In this document: in pieces, positions 11,400-24,980 of the stretch | Position numbering within the stretch: position 1 is the first letter of the stretch | Layout: every line of letters begins with the position of its first letter | Assembly: GCA_016584305.1 (NCBI GenBank) | Contig: JACEEZ010018248.1 | Location: forward strand, 1-64,000 | Length of the DNA: 64,000 nucleotides | Reading direction: 5' to 3' | From: Chionoecetes opilio | Taxonomy: Eukaryota; Arthropoda; Malacostraca; Decapoda; Majidae | The notes under the pieces: generated by a model | What the model was told of the DNA's origin: nothing | Database searches by the model: none | What the model saw: only the letters and a program-made list of their open reading frames with translations | Position numbers and translations under genes: made by a program

Positions 11400-11990
11400 G
11401 CTTAGATATGAATAAAATAAAAAATTAGGACCGAAAATTTGTTTTTGGTCATTTTGTCGGCAAATAAAATGTGTTAATTTTTATCATCTCACCATCATTT
11501 AATTTAAACTACATATCTCTAGAAAGTCTGAAAAAAATTTTTTCCTTTGGATTTCCTTAGAAGTTTCCTTCGCACCTAAATTTTCTTAAAAAAAGGGAAA
11601 TTTCCTGAAAGGGGAAAAACGGGTTCACTGAAACAGGATTCCAATAGTTGGGCGGTTTAGGGGAAAATTAACTGAAAAAAAAAAAATAAATAAAAAAGTA
11701 TTTAATTTTTATATTAATGTTTTTAAAATACATGTTTTAAATACTCTTAAAGATTTAAAATTACGATTTAAAAACATGAAAACTAGTTTTTTATAAATAA
11801 TTTTTTAAGCACAAATGTTTTAAAATACAAATTATTCAAATACTGCCCAGCTCTGGCTATATATCTACTAACGTCTTTCCCAGGAACTCAAAACTCTTTG
11901 TCCAAAAATAATTTTTTAAAAAGGAAATTTGAATGAAATTTTTGTTTTTTTCCTTATTTGAGGTTCATTTCATTATTACTTTACAAAAAA
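11400..11990. repeat. AT-rich block shared with copy C
   Basis: The block corresponds in inverted orientation to about 61560-62050 of copy C. Both contain TTGGGCGG, GGTTCACTG and a terminal ATACTGCCCAGCTC / GAGCTGGGGAGTAT segment with repeated ATACAAAT. It is probably another element carried within the composite. No coding region is seen. Confidence 0.55.
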
Positions 11991-12083
11991 AAGAATGGCC
12001 AAACGCCACATAAAACTTTTTTTAGGGGGGTCATGCTGTAACGGTAGGGGGTTACGAATTGTAAAAAAAGAGATGGCCGACGC

Positions 12084-12768
12084 CAGGGGGGGATTTATGG
12101 GTGGCGGGGCCCTAGGCCGGGGGGATGCAGGGCCCTAAATAAAAGGGGGGTAAATTTTCTAGAGTCCTTTCCCGCCCCATTTTATTTTTTCTTTCTTCTC
12201 CAGCCTTTCACGGGACCCCTTCAGATCCTCTAAAACGAAATTAAAAGGGGGGGAAGAGACCCCCCTTAAAACCCGCCTCCCCCCTACATTCCTCGCCCTG
12301 GAGCCCAAAAAAGTAAAATTTCAAACCAAAACTCACTACATTCCAACCAAAAACCTCCTAAAGAGATCTAAGGGTGGGAAAGGACTCAATTTTAATGTTG
12401 GTTAGGTTAGGTTGTATTATTTTTTATTTTTTATCTCCCCCCACTTTATTTTTACTTTTTGAGGTATTGAAGGGATTTGTGAAAGGGCTGGATAAAATAA
12501 AAAAAATATAAGGGCCTGAAAAACTTAAATTTTACCAAAGTGATTGATTTCATATTTTTTTAAATTTAAACTTTTTTTTCCCCCCATATTTTTCCTTATG
12601 TTGGTACTAATTTGTGGCATATTATGGTTTCTGCATGTAACATGTTCGAACAAATAAGAAATTTCCGATTCAGATTTTTTATTGAAAAAAATTTTTTCCC
12701 CTGGGGGGCGGGGCCCTTTCGGAGTGGGGCCTAGCCTGGTCTACTCGTCCCCCCTTAAACCGCCACTG
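12084..12768 (-). mobile_element. Nested hAT-like element (CAGTGGCGGATT family)
   Basis: The ends are CAGGGGGGGATTTATGG at 12084 and TTAAACCGCCACTG at 12768. Flanks GCCGACGC (12076-12083) and GCTGACCC (12769-12776) correspond to the perfect 8-bp duplication GCGTCGGC around the copy at 60721-61424. It lies at the same internal site in composite copies A, B and C. It is non-autonomous, and this copy is noisy. Confidence 0.65.
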
Positions 12769-13216
12769 GCTGACCCACAGGAACTTTTTTTTAGGGGGGT
12801 CTATGCTGTATTATTTACAGATTTAGTATAGTATTTTTTGCCCAGAGTTGCTTGGGAGGGAAAAGGGGCCGCATGGGAAATCGGCGGGGGTTTCCCCCGG
12901 GAGGGCGTCGTAGGGTGGGCGAGGGGACGCGCCCCCCGGTATCCCCCAAAGATTGTGTTATTTATATGCTGTACGGTTTGGGTTTAAAAATTTTTTTTAA
13001 AAAAAGAAATGGCCGACGCTTAGGAAACTTTTTTTTAGGGGGGGCGTGGTTTTTTTTTTTTTTTTTTTTCTGGTAAAGTAAAAAAAAAGTTAAATACCAG
13101 TAAAATAAACCGGGAAAAACTAACGGGATACCGTATTTTCGATTTTGGAGGACGTAACCGGTATTATTCCGTAAACCGGTATCGGAAACCGGTTTTTTCT
13201 TGAAACCCACAACCCA

Positions 13217-13905
13217 AACCGTAGTTTTTAAAAGGGTTCGGGGTCACTGACTTCGGCGCTTTCATCACAGAACGATTTCGGCATTCTATATTCTTCTTTT
13301 TTTCAAGCATTGCTTATTGTATTTTGACAAGCGTTTGCCAGACGCAGCAGTACGTCTTAGAAAACAGGGGTGAACATCGCCCCCAATAAAACATGCTACA
13401 ATATAAATGAAAAAAATATATTAAGCTTTGATACTCGGGCGAGTAATTTGCATTAATTGCTATCCTAGAACGTTTAAATCGTAATGCATTCATCCATACA
13501 AATTAGAAAATAACAAAGAAATAAATTTTTTGGTATTCAATGCGGTGCGCAATATTTATCGCGAAATTGATTTACGAAAATGCTAGTCGGGTGGCAAAAC
13601 ACAGCAGACCAACCTTTGAGTTAAAAACTGCCAGCGACCACTGGCATTTACGAGTTACAGTTCCCCTGGTATTCTATAGCGCCCTTGGTCATTGAAGAAC
13701 AAATTTATATTTTGTGAAGTTGTGTCGAGAATAGCGAGGATTTCGTTTTGTGGTTTTCAATAAACATTTTTTGGGCTCTGCCTCATTCATAATTTAATTA
13801 AATATATAATATATATTATATTATATAATATATAGATATATATATATTATATAGTTATATATAATATATTATATATATATATTTTAATATATATATATAT
13901 CAAAA
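13217..13905. other. Unrecognised sequence and TA microsatellite
   Basis: No gene is recognised in 13217-13790. A (TA)n/TATAAT tract follows at about 13795-13905. Confidence 0.5.
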
Positions 13906-13919
13906 GGTAAACATTTTAT

Positions 13920-16250
13920 GGAGACAGTAACTGTAGTAACTGTAACTTCAGTTAACTTAAGAATAACTTCGTAGAGTTGGACGTCTGGTGAGTGACGGAA
14001 AATAGTAGTAATTTGTAGTAGATAGAAGTGAGTACCCAGGGGCGACATTCAGAGAGGCTAACGTCCGTGCTTCACGACTAGCGGACATCCATCGCCTTGT
14101 TTCTGGGGGTTTTTTCTTTTCTTCTATAAACAGTTCAGAGAGGCTAACGTCCATGCTATCACGACCTATTGCGACATCCATCCGCTGTTTTGGGCAACTT
14201 TGGCATTCTGTCGGCAGATTGTGGACGTACTTAAGACGTTGCGTCCTTTAAACTTAAAGACTTTGGCCTAATGGGGGGTGTAGAGACGTAATATATATAA
14301 AAAATACTCATAACGGTGAGTATATATGAGTTTTTCTGAGCTCAAGAACTGAACGGGCCAAGTATACAAATTAAATTGGGACCATATTACATGCCATATG
14401 CGCCTCGGATGAGTTTGTTATGGGGTGATGGGCCTAGTGTGAACGTGGCCATCGTCACCCCGACTCACCACAGTGGCCATACCCACCACGGCACTGGGGA
14501 GCTCCACGAAGACACTGTGTACATAGTATTCCCTTCTCCCCCCTCCCTTTTCCCTTCCTTCTTTCTCCTTCCTTCCTTCTCCTCCTCCTCTCCTCCTCCT
14601 AAACCTTTTCTTATAGCATTTGGTAGTAGTTGTAGTAGTACCAGCATAATAGATAGTATAGCAAGCAGTAATAGCCTGTTTTTTTTGTCGTGTCCATGCT
14701 TCGTCCTTTCGTAAATTTACTAAGCCGTTTTTTCTCGCAATTGAAAACGGATTGTTCTGCGACACACAACAAGTCTTGTGGGTGGCTGAAATAAGATCAG
14801 TCCAAAACTATTGCAAAGCAAATTATCACAAGCAGTATAACCCATCATTTCAGCCAAGTTTATATTGGAGTGGTTCTTCGTAATCCAAGAACTGTGCATG
14901 GCAAAAACACGGCTTATACTGCTGCTGATACACTACTATTACTGCTGCTACTACTACAACTACTACCAACTGCTATAAGAAAAGGTTAGGAAGAGGGAGA
15001 GCAGGAGGAAAGGAGAATGAGAAAGAAGTAAAGGAAATAGGAAGCAGAAGGAATATATGTACCTTGTTTCTGTCGCGGAGGCGTGTCGTGGTGGTGTATG
15101 TGTGTTGATTCGGGGTGAGAATGTAAGAAATATGTAGCTTACTACTGCTGCTTACTGACTACTACTATTACTGGCTGTGGCGACTACTGCACAACTAAAA
15201 CTCGACCAACGGCTTAAGAAAAGGCGTTAGGAGAGAGGAAGAGGAGGAGGAGAAGGAGAAGGAGAAGCTTAGGAGAGTGAGGAGGAGGGAGGAGGAGGCG
15301 GAGGAAGAAGGGTGGTAAATTTTGGTGTGGATGATAAATTTGTTTATAAACACAGCTGAGAGTCATGGAAGCCTTGTGATTGGCTGAAACTTTTTGAGAA
15401 ATAACTATGTGATTTCGCTGCGAGGCTGTGACGCGTGTTACTCTCGTCTCAGCCAATCGCTATCGAAGCCCATAGCGACAACCGTGCGCCACTCCATATT
15501 CTCGTATCCCGAATCCCCGCGAGCTCCGGGTCGTCCAATAGGAGGAAGTAGTTAAGCTAAAACCCCGTGCCCCTTAACCTCTCATCTGAATGTCTACCCT
15601 GGCATTCTGCAGGCACATTGATGACGAGTACTTAAAGTGACGTTAAGCTGTAAAACATAGCGACTACGTAGGGTGGCGTAGAGCCACGCATATACATACA
15701 AATACTCAGAAATTCTAGTACATATAAGGGATGTTTTCTGCTCAGAACTGACAGGCAAGTATACAATATGAATAGGCCATAAAAAATCCTCCTACACTCG
15801 TGATGAGTTTATTATGAGTTTAGTTAATGGGGTGATGGTCTCGGAGTGGGTAATGTGCGGCACCTCGTCCCCTAGACCACCTCGCTTCACTCACCCTGGC
15901 GGTAGCTGCCACTAACCGCCACGCATCAGACTGAAGTATAAATGGCGTCCCTTTTCCTTAATAAAAACCCCAAGCCCTTGGCCATCAGATCCGTGATGGG
16001 TATCGTATTAGCCGGTGGTTTGGTGACCGCCTCCCGGTGTGGTTGCTTCCCCCAAATGGCAGGAAGACCAGTTACGAATAGAGAGATTACCAAGCGGAAA
16101 AGATCACCCATAGTGACACCGTAGCGCCACTGCCATTTCTCGTACCAGAATCCCCGCGAGCTCCGGGTTGTAGAAATCAAGGAAGTTAGTTAAGCTAAAC
16201 ACCGTGCCCTTTAACTCTTTCTGAATGTCTGCCCAGGAACATTAGGGTTT
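13920..16250. repeat. Locally duplicated low-copy sequence
   Basis: Several internal duplications are visible. About 14190-14500 resembles 15600-15900 (GCATTCTG...GACGTACTTAA, AACTGAC/AACTGAACGG, AGTATACAA, GATGAGTTT, GGGGTGATGG). About 15495-15610 resembles 16135-16240 (AATCCCCGCGAGCTCCGGGT, AGTTAAGCTAAA). About 14520-14665 and 14930-15075 form an inverted repeat (CTTTTCTTATAGCA / TGCTATAAGAAAAG). A further AGAGAGGCTAACGTCC repeat is at 14051 and 14134. No open reading frame is convincing; the sequence may be an unknown element or segmental duplication. Confidence 0.6.
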
Positions 16251-16639
16251 TGAGGGGAAATAATTAGGTAAAAGCTGAAACTTGGCACAAATGTAGAAAT
16301 GTGTGACCTGAACAACATATCAACAGTCCCAGGATATTCCGCGCAGGCGTTAGCTGCCATATTGGAAAATGGCCGCCAGATTGCAGTTCTTTTAAAAGTC
16401 AAATATCTCGTAAAATAATAGTTTTATTTAAAATCATCATTCAATAAAAGTTGTTCAGAACTGATTGAAGTATTGCAATGACCAGATTATTTTACAAATA
16501 GACTTAAATTTATAGGGGTAATAACAAAAAACATGGAGATCAAAGCAATAACTATATTTTCAAAGGCAATTTCCACAGAACTGGTGGCCCGTATGAGAAA
16601 ACATTCATAAACAAACGTTTTAGAGCAAACTTTCATTTT
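16251..16639. other. Unrecognised AT-rich sequence
   Basis: No gene is recognised. It lies just 3' of the PIN-family remnant on the minus strand and could be untranslated sequence of the same element. Confidence 0.4.
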
Positions 16640-16800
16640 TTCAAATGTGTATATATCTCGCATCGGCCACACTACGTTATGAAGAAGATGACCACTATCC
16701 ACAACATACTGGTTTTCTCCTGAAACTAAGCCTTCCCAAGGTCCACAGGATTCAAACAGAGTTGCTAGTGCTGCTTTGTTTCCTTTCCTCATTGAGATCT
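16640..16800 (-). pseudogene. PIN-nuclease family fragment
   Basis: The minus frame from 16792 reads MRKGNKAALATLFESCG, then NQYVVDSGHLLHNVVWP. The latter corresponds to YVLDGGALLHRIPW of the 699-codon locus at 47742, where D begins the acidic cluster of the PIN-like fold. Only about 50 residues are conserved; similarity stops at WPMRDIY near 16655. It is a third remnant of the family in this window, too short to be functional. Confidence 0.6.
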
Positions 16801-16814
16801 CGTGTCCATGGAGA

Positions 16815-16868
16815 GCGCCGTGGTATGTAGGATTTTTCGCCTTGAGTCACAGGACAAGACCACGGCGC
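16815..16868. other. Perfect 10-bp stem hairpin
   Basis: GCGCCGTGGT at 16815-16824 pairs perfectly with ACCACGGCGC at 16859-16868 across a 34-nt loop. It may be a remnant of a terminal or subterminal inverted repeat; role unknown. Confidence 0.6.
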
Positions 16869-16939
16869 GTCCCTACCGTCAGTTGGCTCCATTCTCTCAT
16901 CATGGATGATACTCAGGACCACTTGCTGTATTATTATAT

Positions 16940-17060
16940 GTAATTATTAGAGGTGGACAGGATGTCAATTTTTCACTATTTGCGGATGCAGATGCTGATG
17001 CGGATATCTAATATCAAGATTTGCGGATGCGGATGCGGATATTTCTAGCCATCAAGAGTT
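16940..17060. mobile_element. hAT-type end with GCGGATGCGGAT repeats
   Basis: TAGAGGTGGACAGGATG near 16948 is followed by repeated GATGCGGAT motifs to 17042. GGTGG-containing termini with short tandem subterminal repeats are common in hAT elements. No matching second end was found nearby, so this is probably a truncated copy. Confidence 0.35.
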
Positions 17061-17185
17061 TTAGCCACAAATTATTGAAATTTAAGGATGCTAAGGAGAT
17101 GAGTAAAAATGTATCATTAATATGCTATTAAGAAATAGGGGAAACAAGAATATATTAATCAAATTTGGCTACAATTTCAATTATC

Positions 17186-18542
<1,357 letters not shown>

Positions 18543-18547
18543 TTATC

Positions 18548-18609
18548 AAAAACATCATTATTTTATTATGATCATCATTATAGTAATTGCTATCATTATT
18601 ACTATTATT

Positions 18610-18697
<88 letters not shown>

Positions 18698-18879
18698 ATA
18701 TATATTCTTAATATAATTATTTAATTTTTAAAATAAATTTTTTAATATTTATTAGGGGTTTAAATTAAATTTTTCTTTTCTATCTATCATTAAATATCTA
18801 TCTATCTATCTTTATCTTCTATTCTATCTATCTATCTTTCTATCTATCTATCTCTCTCTCTATATTATAAGACATATAT
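18548..18879. repeat. TA and TATC microsatellites
   Basis: (TA)n at about 18616-18706 and (TATC)n at about 18780-18860, with AT-rich sequence between. Confidence 0.9.
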
Positions 18880-20491
18880 ACGTAGCGGACGTAAATATGG
18901 CGGCGTCAGCCCGTAGCCCCCAACGCGGTAAAACAAATAGATGGTACAATAAACAGTGATTACTTACCTTAATATTAATACTTTGTTGGCATCCCCTTAC
19001 GTTTAATGCACTCTTGCAAACGTGATGGGACACTCTCTATCAAGTTTTGTAACGTGGGACAGAGGGATTTCTGTCCACAATTTGAGGTGCCGCTTCTAGT
19101 CGGGGAAGCGTGGAGGTATAAAGGGTCACATAACTGCGTTTGATAATGGACCACAAGTTTTCGATGGGATTAAGGTCAGGAGAATAGGCTGGCCAATCCT
19201 CAATGAAGTCCACAGAGCAGTTCATGAAGCCGGTTGTCACCGATTTGCTTTGTGGCAGGGTGCATTATCCTGCCCCGAATGTGTGGCTTGGGCCACCTCG
19301 AAGCAGTCAGGCAGATTGTCACACAGCAGTTCCAAATAATTATATTGGTTCTTTGACTCTTTTTGGGGAGCACCAAAAGGTTTCCCAACACCATGGAAAG
19401 AGAAGCATCCCCACACCATTAAGGAATCTGGGAATCTTACAGTGTTGTGTGGTGAACTTTGGCGCGTAGGGATCACTGCCCGGGAGGCGATAAACTCGCT
19501 TTTTCCCGCTGTTGGTAACTGTACATTTTGCCTCATCACTCCAAATTTCTCCTTTCCAGTTCTCAGTATCCCCAAAGGGGGGTACTTGCGGCAGAACTGA
19601 AGTCTGTTGTCCTTATGAACCTCTTTTAGGAGAGGTTTAGGTCGCGCAACAAAGTGGTTTAAATCCTAGGTCGTCATGGACTCGACGTCGCACTGTCCTG
19701 ACAGACACTTCACCAAGCAGTACATGGTTATTTTCCTTTAATTGTTACCGGAATACTGGGGACACTTATCAACATCACGCTTGATGATGTTTAATGTTCT
19801 GGGTGGGTTTTACGGGGCCTGCCAGGGGGTAATTTTTTCCGCGGGCAAATCGTCGTCACCAGAGTTTTGAAATTTGTTGCCCCAAGGGCTGACACTTCTC
19901 ACACTAACGCCTGTGTTTGCAGCAATATCTTTCACTGAGTGTCCTGCCTTGTGGAGTGACGAAATAGCACTAATGTCATCACTTGTCACTGGTTCTATAC
20001 CTCCCCATAGTCCACAGAAGGGGCAAGATAGAGGTAAAACGTTATTGTCTTAAAATACCGCGGGCTGGCAATCCTCCGCGGCACCCCCTGCACAGGCTGT
20101 AATGGATCACTGGGTGTCGTGACCTTGAGCTCATGACAACTGACAACACAGAGCATGCCCCAGTTTCCCTTGCAGAGTTGCCAAATGCCCAATAAATTAA
20201 AATATGAGAGTATGTTTAGTTTTTCTGTAGTTTGCTCGGGGAAACCCGGGTCTGCCTTTGTTTATAACGTGAAAATGCGCGCTATTTCATGATGTTGGCA
20301 GAAACCCCTCTATCCACACTACTGCAAAAGATGATATAATTGTTTTGATTATGCTTTAATAGACGTTAGACGTAGTGAGATGCCGTCAAAGTATAAATTA
20401 AAAGAAAGCAGCCATCCTTCATAATTATTATCGAATGTGTTCTGCGCGTTAGGCATAGGACCGACGCCGCCAATATTTACGTCCGCTACTG
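18880..20491 (-). mobile_element. Tc1/mariner element, inactive
   Basis: The terminal inverted repeats match: left GTAGCGGACGTAAATATGG (18882-18900) and right, read in reverse, CAGTAGCGGACGTAAATATT (to 20491). A TA dinucleotide follows at 20492-20493. The length of about 1.6 kb and a broken transposase between the ends fit the Tc1 group. The left extreme base or two are altered next to a TA-rich microsatellite. Confidence 0.85.
18985..20010 (-). pseudogene. Tc1-type transposase, broken
   Basis: Reading on the minus strand, an N-terminal helix-turn-helix region appears near 19990-19870 (SDDISAISSLHKAGHSVKDI, then ANTGVSVRSV). The central block contains MVWGCFSFHG near 19410, and the catalytic-domain second aspartate sits in QDNAPCHKA near 19250. 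The hallmark C-terminal block DWPAYSPDLNPIENLW is at about 19145-19200, where the final acidic residue of the DDE triad lies. Stop codons and several frameshifts interrupt it, so it cannot make transposase. The length matches the usual ~340 residues. Confidence 0.85.
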
Positions 20492-20493
20492 TA

Positions 20494-20497
20494 CACG

Positions 20498-20534
<37 letters not shown>

Positions 20535-20684
20535 TATATAATTATTATATATATATATAAAATATATATACATAATATATATATATATATATTATTATTA
20601 AAAACTTATTATTTTAAAATATATATAGTATATATATATTTCTGTATATATATATATATATATTATATTATATGCCCTAAGAGC
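20494..20684. repeat. TA-rich microsatellite
   Basis: (TA)n with AAAATATA interruptions. Confidence 0.9.
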
Positions 20685-21268
20685 AAAGTGATGGACCCTG
20701 CTATCTTTGGCAATTACAGGCCTTGCCATAGCGACCCGCCCTGTCCAAAGTGCTGGAGAAAGTGGTGCTCCATCGTCTTGAGGCCCTAACCCGGGATACA
20801 TTGGACAATCAGTTCAGCTATAAGAAAAGGCTTTGGGACTGAGATGTGTTTTGTGGACATTGAAGAATATCATTCACTAGTACACTTCCAGAAAATTTAT
20901 CTGTTTATATGTGTTTCCCCGGATGCCAGAAAGGCGTTTGACAGTGGGAAATTTTTGGAAGCTCTTTCATAAACTTCTCATCAGGGGTACACCTGGGGAC
21001 ATTGTTAATTTATTAATGTATGGTACACTACCCAGGAATTTACTGTTAAATGGGGTATTCCTTCTCGCTGTCCGAATACCTGCCAATGGTATTCGGCAGG
21101 GGGGGATTTTATCTCCCTACCTGTACAATTTGTAAACGGATGATCTCAGTGTCAACCTTCGTGATACAGGTGTCGGCTGCCACATACATGATGGGTGCAT
21201 CAACTTACTGAGCTATGCTGATGATATGGTACTGCTCGCACCCACTGCGGATGCGTTGCAGGACCTTA
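20685..21268 (+). pseudogene. LINE reverse transcriptase fragment (family X)
   Basis: This is the same LINE family as 28320-32860. In frame pieces one sees the end of 'NYRP', then CFPDARKAFD-like sequence (motif A), NGIRQGGILSPYLYN (motif B) and SYADDMVLLAPT (the catalytic YADD). Stops and indels break the frame at about 20840, 20940 and 21060. The fragment ends abruptly after GGACCTTA, where a foldback repeat begins, so it was probably interrupted by that insertion. The corresponding C-terminal part lies at 26480. Confidence 0.8.
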
Positions 21269-23560
21269 ATGGGCCCCAGACATAACTACGTCACGGTTTG
21301 TTTACATCGGTGCATTGTGGGGATAAGGCGGGGTCGCCGCGGGTGGACCTTTCGAAGGGAAAACTACGGCGATTTGGAAGAATTCGAGTTATTTTGCGCG
21401 AAATTGATATTTCCCGGTGCTAATTACTGTGCTCTGTTCTCGCTGACAACACTATAGAGAAGACCTGAGGTAATGGCTGATGTGCAGAGGCTTCTAAACC
21501 AAGAAAACAGAGTCATAACAGAGCCTCGTCAAAAGGTAAGCAACTGCCCAGCAAACACAAAGACGGAGGGCCTACGGAGGCCCTCCGTATGTCTTATCGG
21601 CGGCCCGACGGAAGTGTACGACGTAGGGCCGCTGGGAATTTGCTCAGAGGCTCACCGGCGGGCCGCTGGGAGCGGCCCGCCGTAGGGCATATGACCATTT
21701 GCCGCTGTTATTTAATGATTGAGGAATATTATGGTTATACTTTCCTAAGTATATTGCGATATAAAATTTTTTTTTAAAGGGGGTTTTGCAAAACTCATTG
21801 CCGATTATTAAAAATGGGCTGTTCAACACTTAAAAAAACATTACTATAAAAGCAATATCTTAAAAAAAATTCCCAGAAATTTTCCTGTGTCGTTCCCGAA
21901 ATATGTAAAAAAGGAGATTGCTAGGATCATAATTGTAGGACTTTGTTTATTTCATAAGTAAAAAACATTTTCGTTATTGATTTTCTGCTGGTTACGTGGA
22001 ACATGAACGCGTGAAAACGCCATGTGAAGGATATAGGTTGCGGGGGGGCCCAACATAAACATCCACCCACTCTGTTTTTTCCAAAGAACTGATTATTTTC
22101 ACTCGACACGCGCCAGCGCCGTCAAGGAATTCCAAAAAAAAGTGTCGTACTGCAATTTATTTAATTTTGTCTATTTCGATATAATGAAGGAGCAAAAACT
22201 GTTATAACTAAAGTTCTCATTATGTTACGACGGGTTAAGGGTGAAAATTTAGGCCTTTTGGGGTTTTAAAAACCCTTGTAATGGCTACGTACGTCTGGCA
22301 GTTTAGACTTTGATGCGGGGAAATATTTAAAATAAATTCTATTCTAAACATGATATTATTCTATGTTAACCCCATCATCTAATTTCCCTTTTGGGGTGTC
22401 CCCGTTGAGTATTGTATGGTTATTTTATGTTGGAAGTTATTGAAATAGGGAAAATTGCCCTTTTTTTACCCCGTAATCTTCGCCCGGAAAATAAAATGTT
22501 TTTTTTATATGATACTTACACACAAAAAGCTAAATGATAACCCCTTTTTCCTGAAAACCCCTTCCTATGTACGTATCTATCTTTTTTTTCTATGTTCCCC
22601 GGGGGTTTCCTGATTAAAACTGAAATATTTGAAAAAACTGAATATGAAAATTTTATAAACTATTATAAATTTTTAAAAACATTTTTAATAGCTTAAAAAG
22701 GCCTAATAATAGTGATGGTACCGATATTGGATACATGATATTACTGGTTAATTTTAAAATATGAAATTATATTTTCCATTTAAAATACTCTATGGCCACC
22801 GGAGTTTGACGTCAAGTTGCCGCGGCTTGTCACGATGTTTAAAATACTCAGAAAGATAAATATACGTTGTTTCAAAATGTTTGCACATAGAAATTAAATT
22901 CTTGAAATTTTACTTTAAATTTTCAAATAGTAATTACCCTCTGAAAACACCAGGGGGCCCCTCCAGAGGGCTGAGGGAGGAAAATTTTTGCCCCCGGGGG
23001 CCGCCTTCCCGCTCTACGCCTACGCGGCCCCGGTGAGTTAGCTGGGTGGTATCTTAATTGTCCCTACCACTTGTTACTTTTTAAATGAGACTCTGCTGGC
23101 TGTTTTCCGGGTTTTAAAAGCCTTCGACTAAACGTCACCTCGGGTCTTCTATATGTTGTCAGCGACAGGGAAAATATACACCTGGAATAAATTTCGCCCA
23201 AACAACTCAATTTTTTTCATCGTCGTAATCTTCTTTTGTAGGCTGTACTTTTCCAGGTTATGATGTTTTAAAAATAACTTATTATTGAGTTCCTTTTGTA
23301 GTCTTTTCTCATAATAAGTAGGGGTTACATCGGGTTTTAAGTTTTAAAACTTGACGAGCAAAAAATCTCTTGAGTCTATACCAACACAAAAACCTTTGCT
23401 TTGATTTTCTTTTTACCCCATCCATAAAAAAGGGCAAACCCCGGGTGACTTACCCATCCTTTGCCTCATGGTCCCTCATTTCGGGTCGTCTCCCGTTTTT
23501 TGTCCCTACACAAATGGGGGAAAACTCGCCGACGAAAATGGTTGGGTTGGTATCCGGCTT
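21269..23560. mobile_element. Foldback element with small exon-like ORF
   Basis: The left arm, 21269-21545, is a copy of the repeat at 63545: it includes ACGTCACGGTTTGTTTACAT, GATAAGGCGGGGTCGCCGCG and ATGGCTGATGTGCAGAGG at 21473, and ends at a splice-donor-like AAAAG/GTAAGC. The right arm, 23045-23300, is the inverted copy. The 1.5 kb between (21546-23044) is noisy and contains a GC-rich palindromic patch (21560-21690, GGCGGGCCGCTGGGAGCGGCCCGCC) and nothing else I recognise. The GGACCTTAA target is inside a LINE. Confidence 0.55.
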
Positions 23561-23599
23561 TCGCCACCATAGATCATTTCGCCCACACTATAGTCTTTC

Positions 23600-24980
23600 G
23601 CCCAACAATGAGTCTTAGGAGCTAGGGGGTTAGGTTTATTTTTTTTGTGTGTCGAAAACCCCAACCCCCCCCGCTAGGAGGTTAGGTTAGATTTTTTTGG
23701 GTTTTGGTTAGGGTAGGTTAGATCTGGGATTTAGGTTAGTTTTGGTTATAATTAGTTTTGGGTTGGGTTTGCATGGGTTAGATTTGGTTGTTAGGTTAGT
23801 TTAGGTTTTTTGGTAGGTTGGTATGGGTGGGTAAAGTCCCCTGCTAGGGTGGGTTTAATTTTTTGGTTTAGGTTAGGTTTATTTTGGTTAGCAATTTTTT
23901 CGTCTTTCGCCCAAAAGACATTCGTCCCATGTAAGTAAATTCGCCAAACAGGATCCCCCATTGTCCGAAAGCCCTGGGGGCTTAAATCTTCCTCTGGCAA
24001 AGGGAATGCCACCGAAACCCTTGGGCGAAAGACGGAAATTTTCTAGTGTTTCCCCACCTCCCCATTTCCCCCAAACAATTTTTGGGGACCTGTGGGAATG
24101 GGGGGTTTTTCAGGGGGGGAAAAAATTATGCGTGGGAAACACGTAATTAAAGGTTGGTAGGGGGGGAAAAATTCCCTAGATCGGGGTAATTTCCTTATAC
24201 TAAGAAAATTGCCAAACCAAAAAACCAAACCTAACCAAATTACCCCCTAGCAGGGGGCTTGACCCACCGAAAAACCAAAACCAAACCAACCCAAACTAAC
24301 CTATCCAACCTAACCAAATCTAATCTAACCTAACCTAACCAAAATCTAATAGTTAGATGGGTTAGTTTGGTTAGGTTATTAGCTTAGGTTAGATTTGGTT
24401 GGTTGGTTATCGGGGGGTCAAGCCCCCTGCTAGGGTAGGTTATTTTGGTTATTTTAGATTTTTTTTTGGTTGAAATTTTTCTCTAATAAAAGGGAAAATG
24501 ACCCTAGATCTAGAAAATTTTTACCCCCCCTACACAACTTTTTTAATAACGTGTTTCCGACGCAAAATTTTGTTCCCCCCCCAAAAAACCCCCTTTCCCA
24601 CGGGTTTCCCAAATTTGTTTGGGGGAATGGGAGAGTATGGGCAAACACTAAAAATTTTATTTTCCCCCAAAGGGTTTACTGGTGGTTCTTCCATTTCTCA
24701 GGGAGTTTTTACATACCCGTGCGGATCGGTGGGCGGTTTTTTTGGGGGCCCAAAAAATTTTTTTTGGGCGAAATTTACTTACATGTGGAAAAGGTTTTTT
24801 CGAAAATGACAAAATTCCAAAACCAAAAAAACAAACCCCAAACCAAAAATTAACTCCCCAAAACCCCCCCCCTACTAACTTTAAAAAAATCTAACCCCCA
24901 CTAACCTAAAAAACCAAACAACCCCCCAAACTAACTAAAAAAACCTAAAAACCCTAAAAAATTTTTTAACCCACCCTAAA
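23600..24980. repeat. Degenerate GGTTAGG / CCTAACC islands
   Basis: Clusters of GGTTAG-like pentamers and hexamers occur at about 23630-23890 and 24360-24470, with the complement CCTAACC at 24200-24350 and 24840-24970, so the block is roughly inverted. Homopolymer noise is heavy. TTAGG is the arthropod telomere unit, but these are scattered and impure. Confidence 0.55.

Larger units (their letters stand above)
7363..13216. mobile_element. Composite hAT-like element, copy A
   Basis: The left terminus TAGGGATGTGCACCGGTAT at 7363 and the degraded right terminus ending ...CCACAACCCA near 13216 match the two ends of copies B (55994-59638) and C (60402-63265), in inverted orientation. Flanks GGTAGTTT (7355-7362) and CGTAGTTT (about 13220-13227) look like an 8-bp target duplication with one change. 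This size is typical of hAT transposons. Inside are microsatellites, a TTAA-flanked element, a Helitron-like insertion, a LINE fragment and a nested hAT. No transposase is present, so it is non-autonomous. The right end lies in noisy sequence, so that boundary is approximate. Confidence 0.6.

Noticed and set aside
23630..24980. A telomere or subtelomeric array
   Set aside because: The TTAGG-like units are impure, scattered, in both orientations and embedded in ordinary interspersed repeats.
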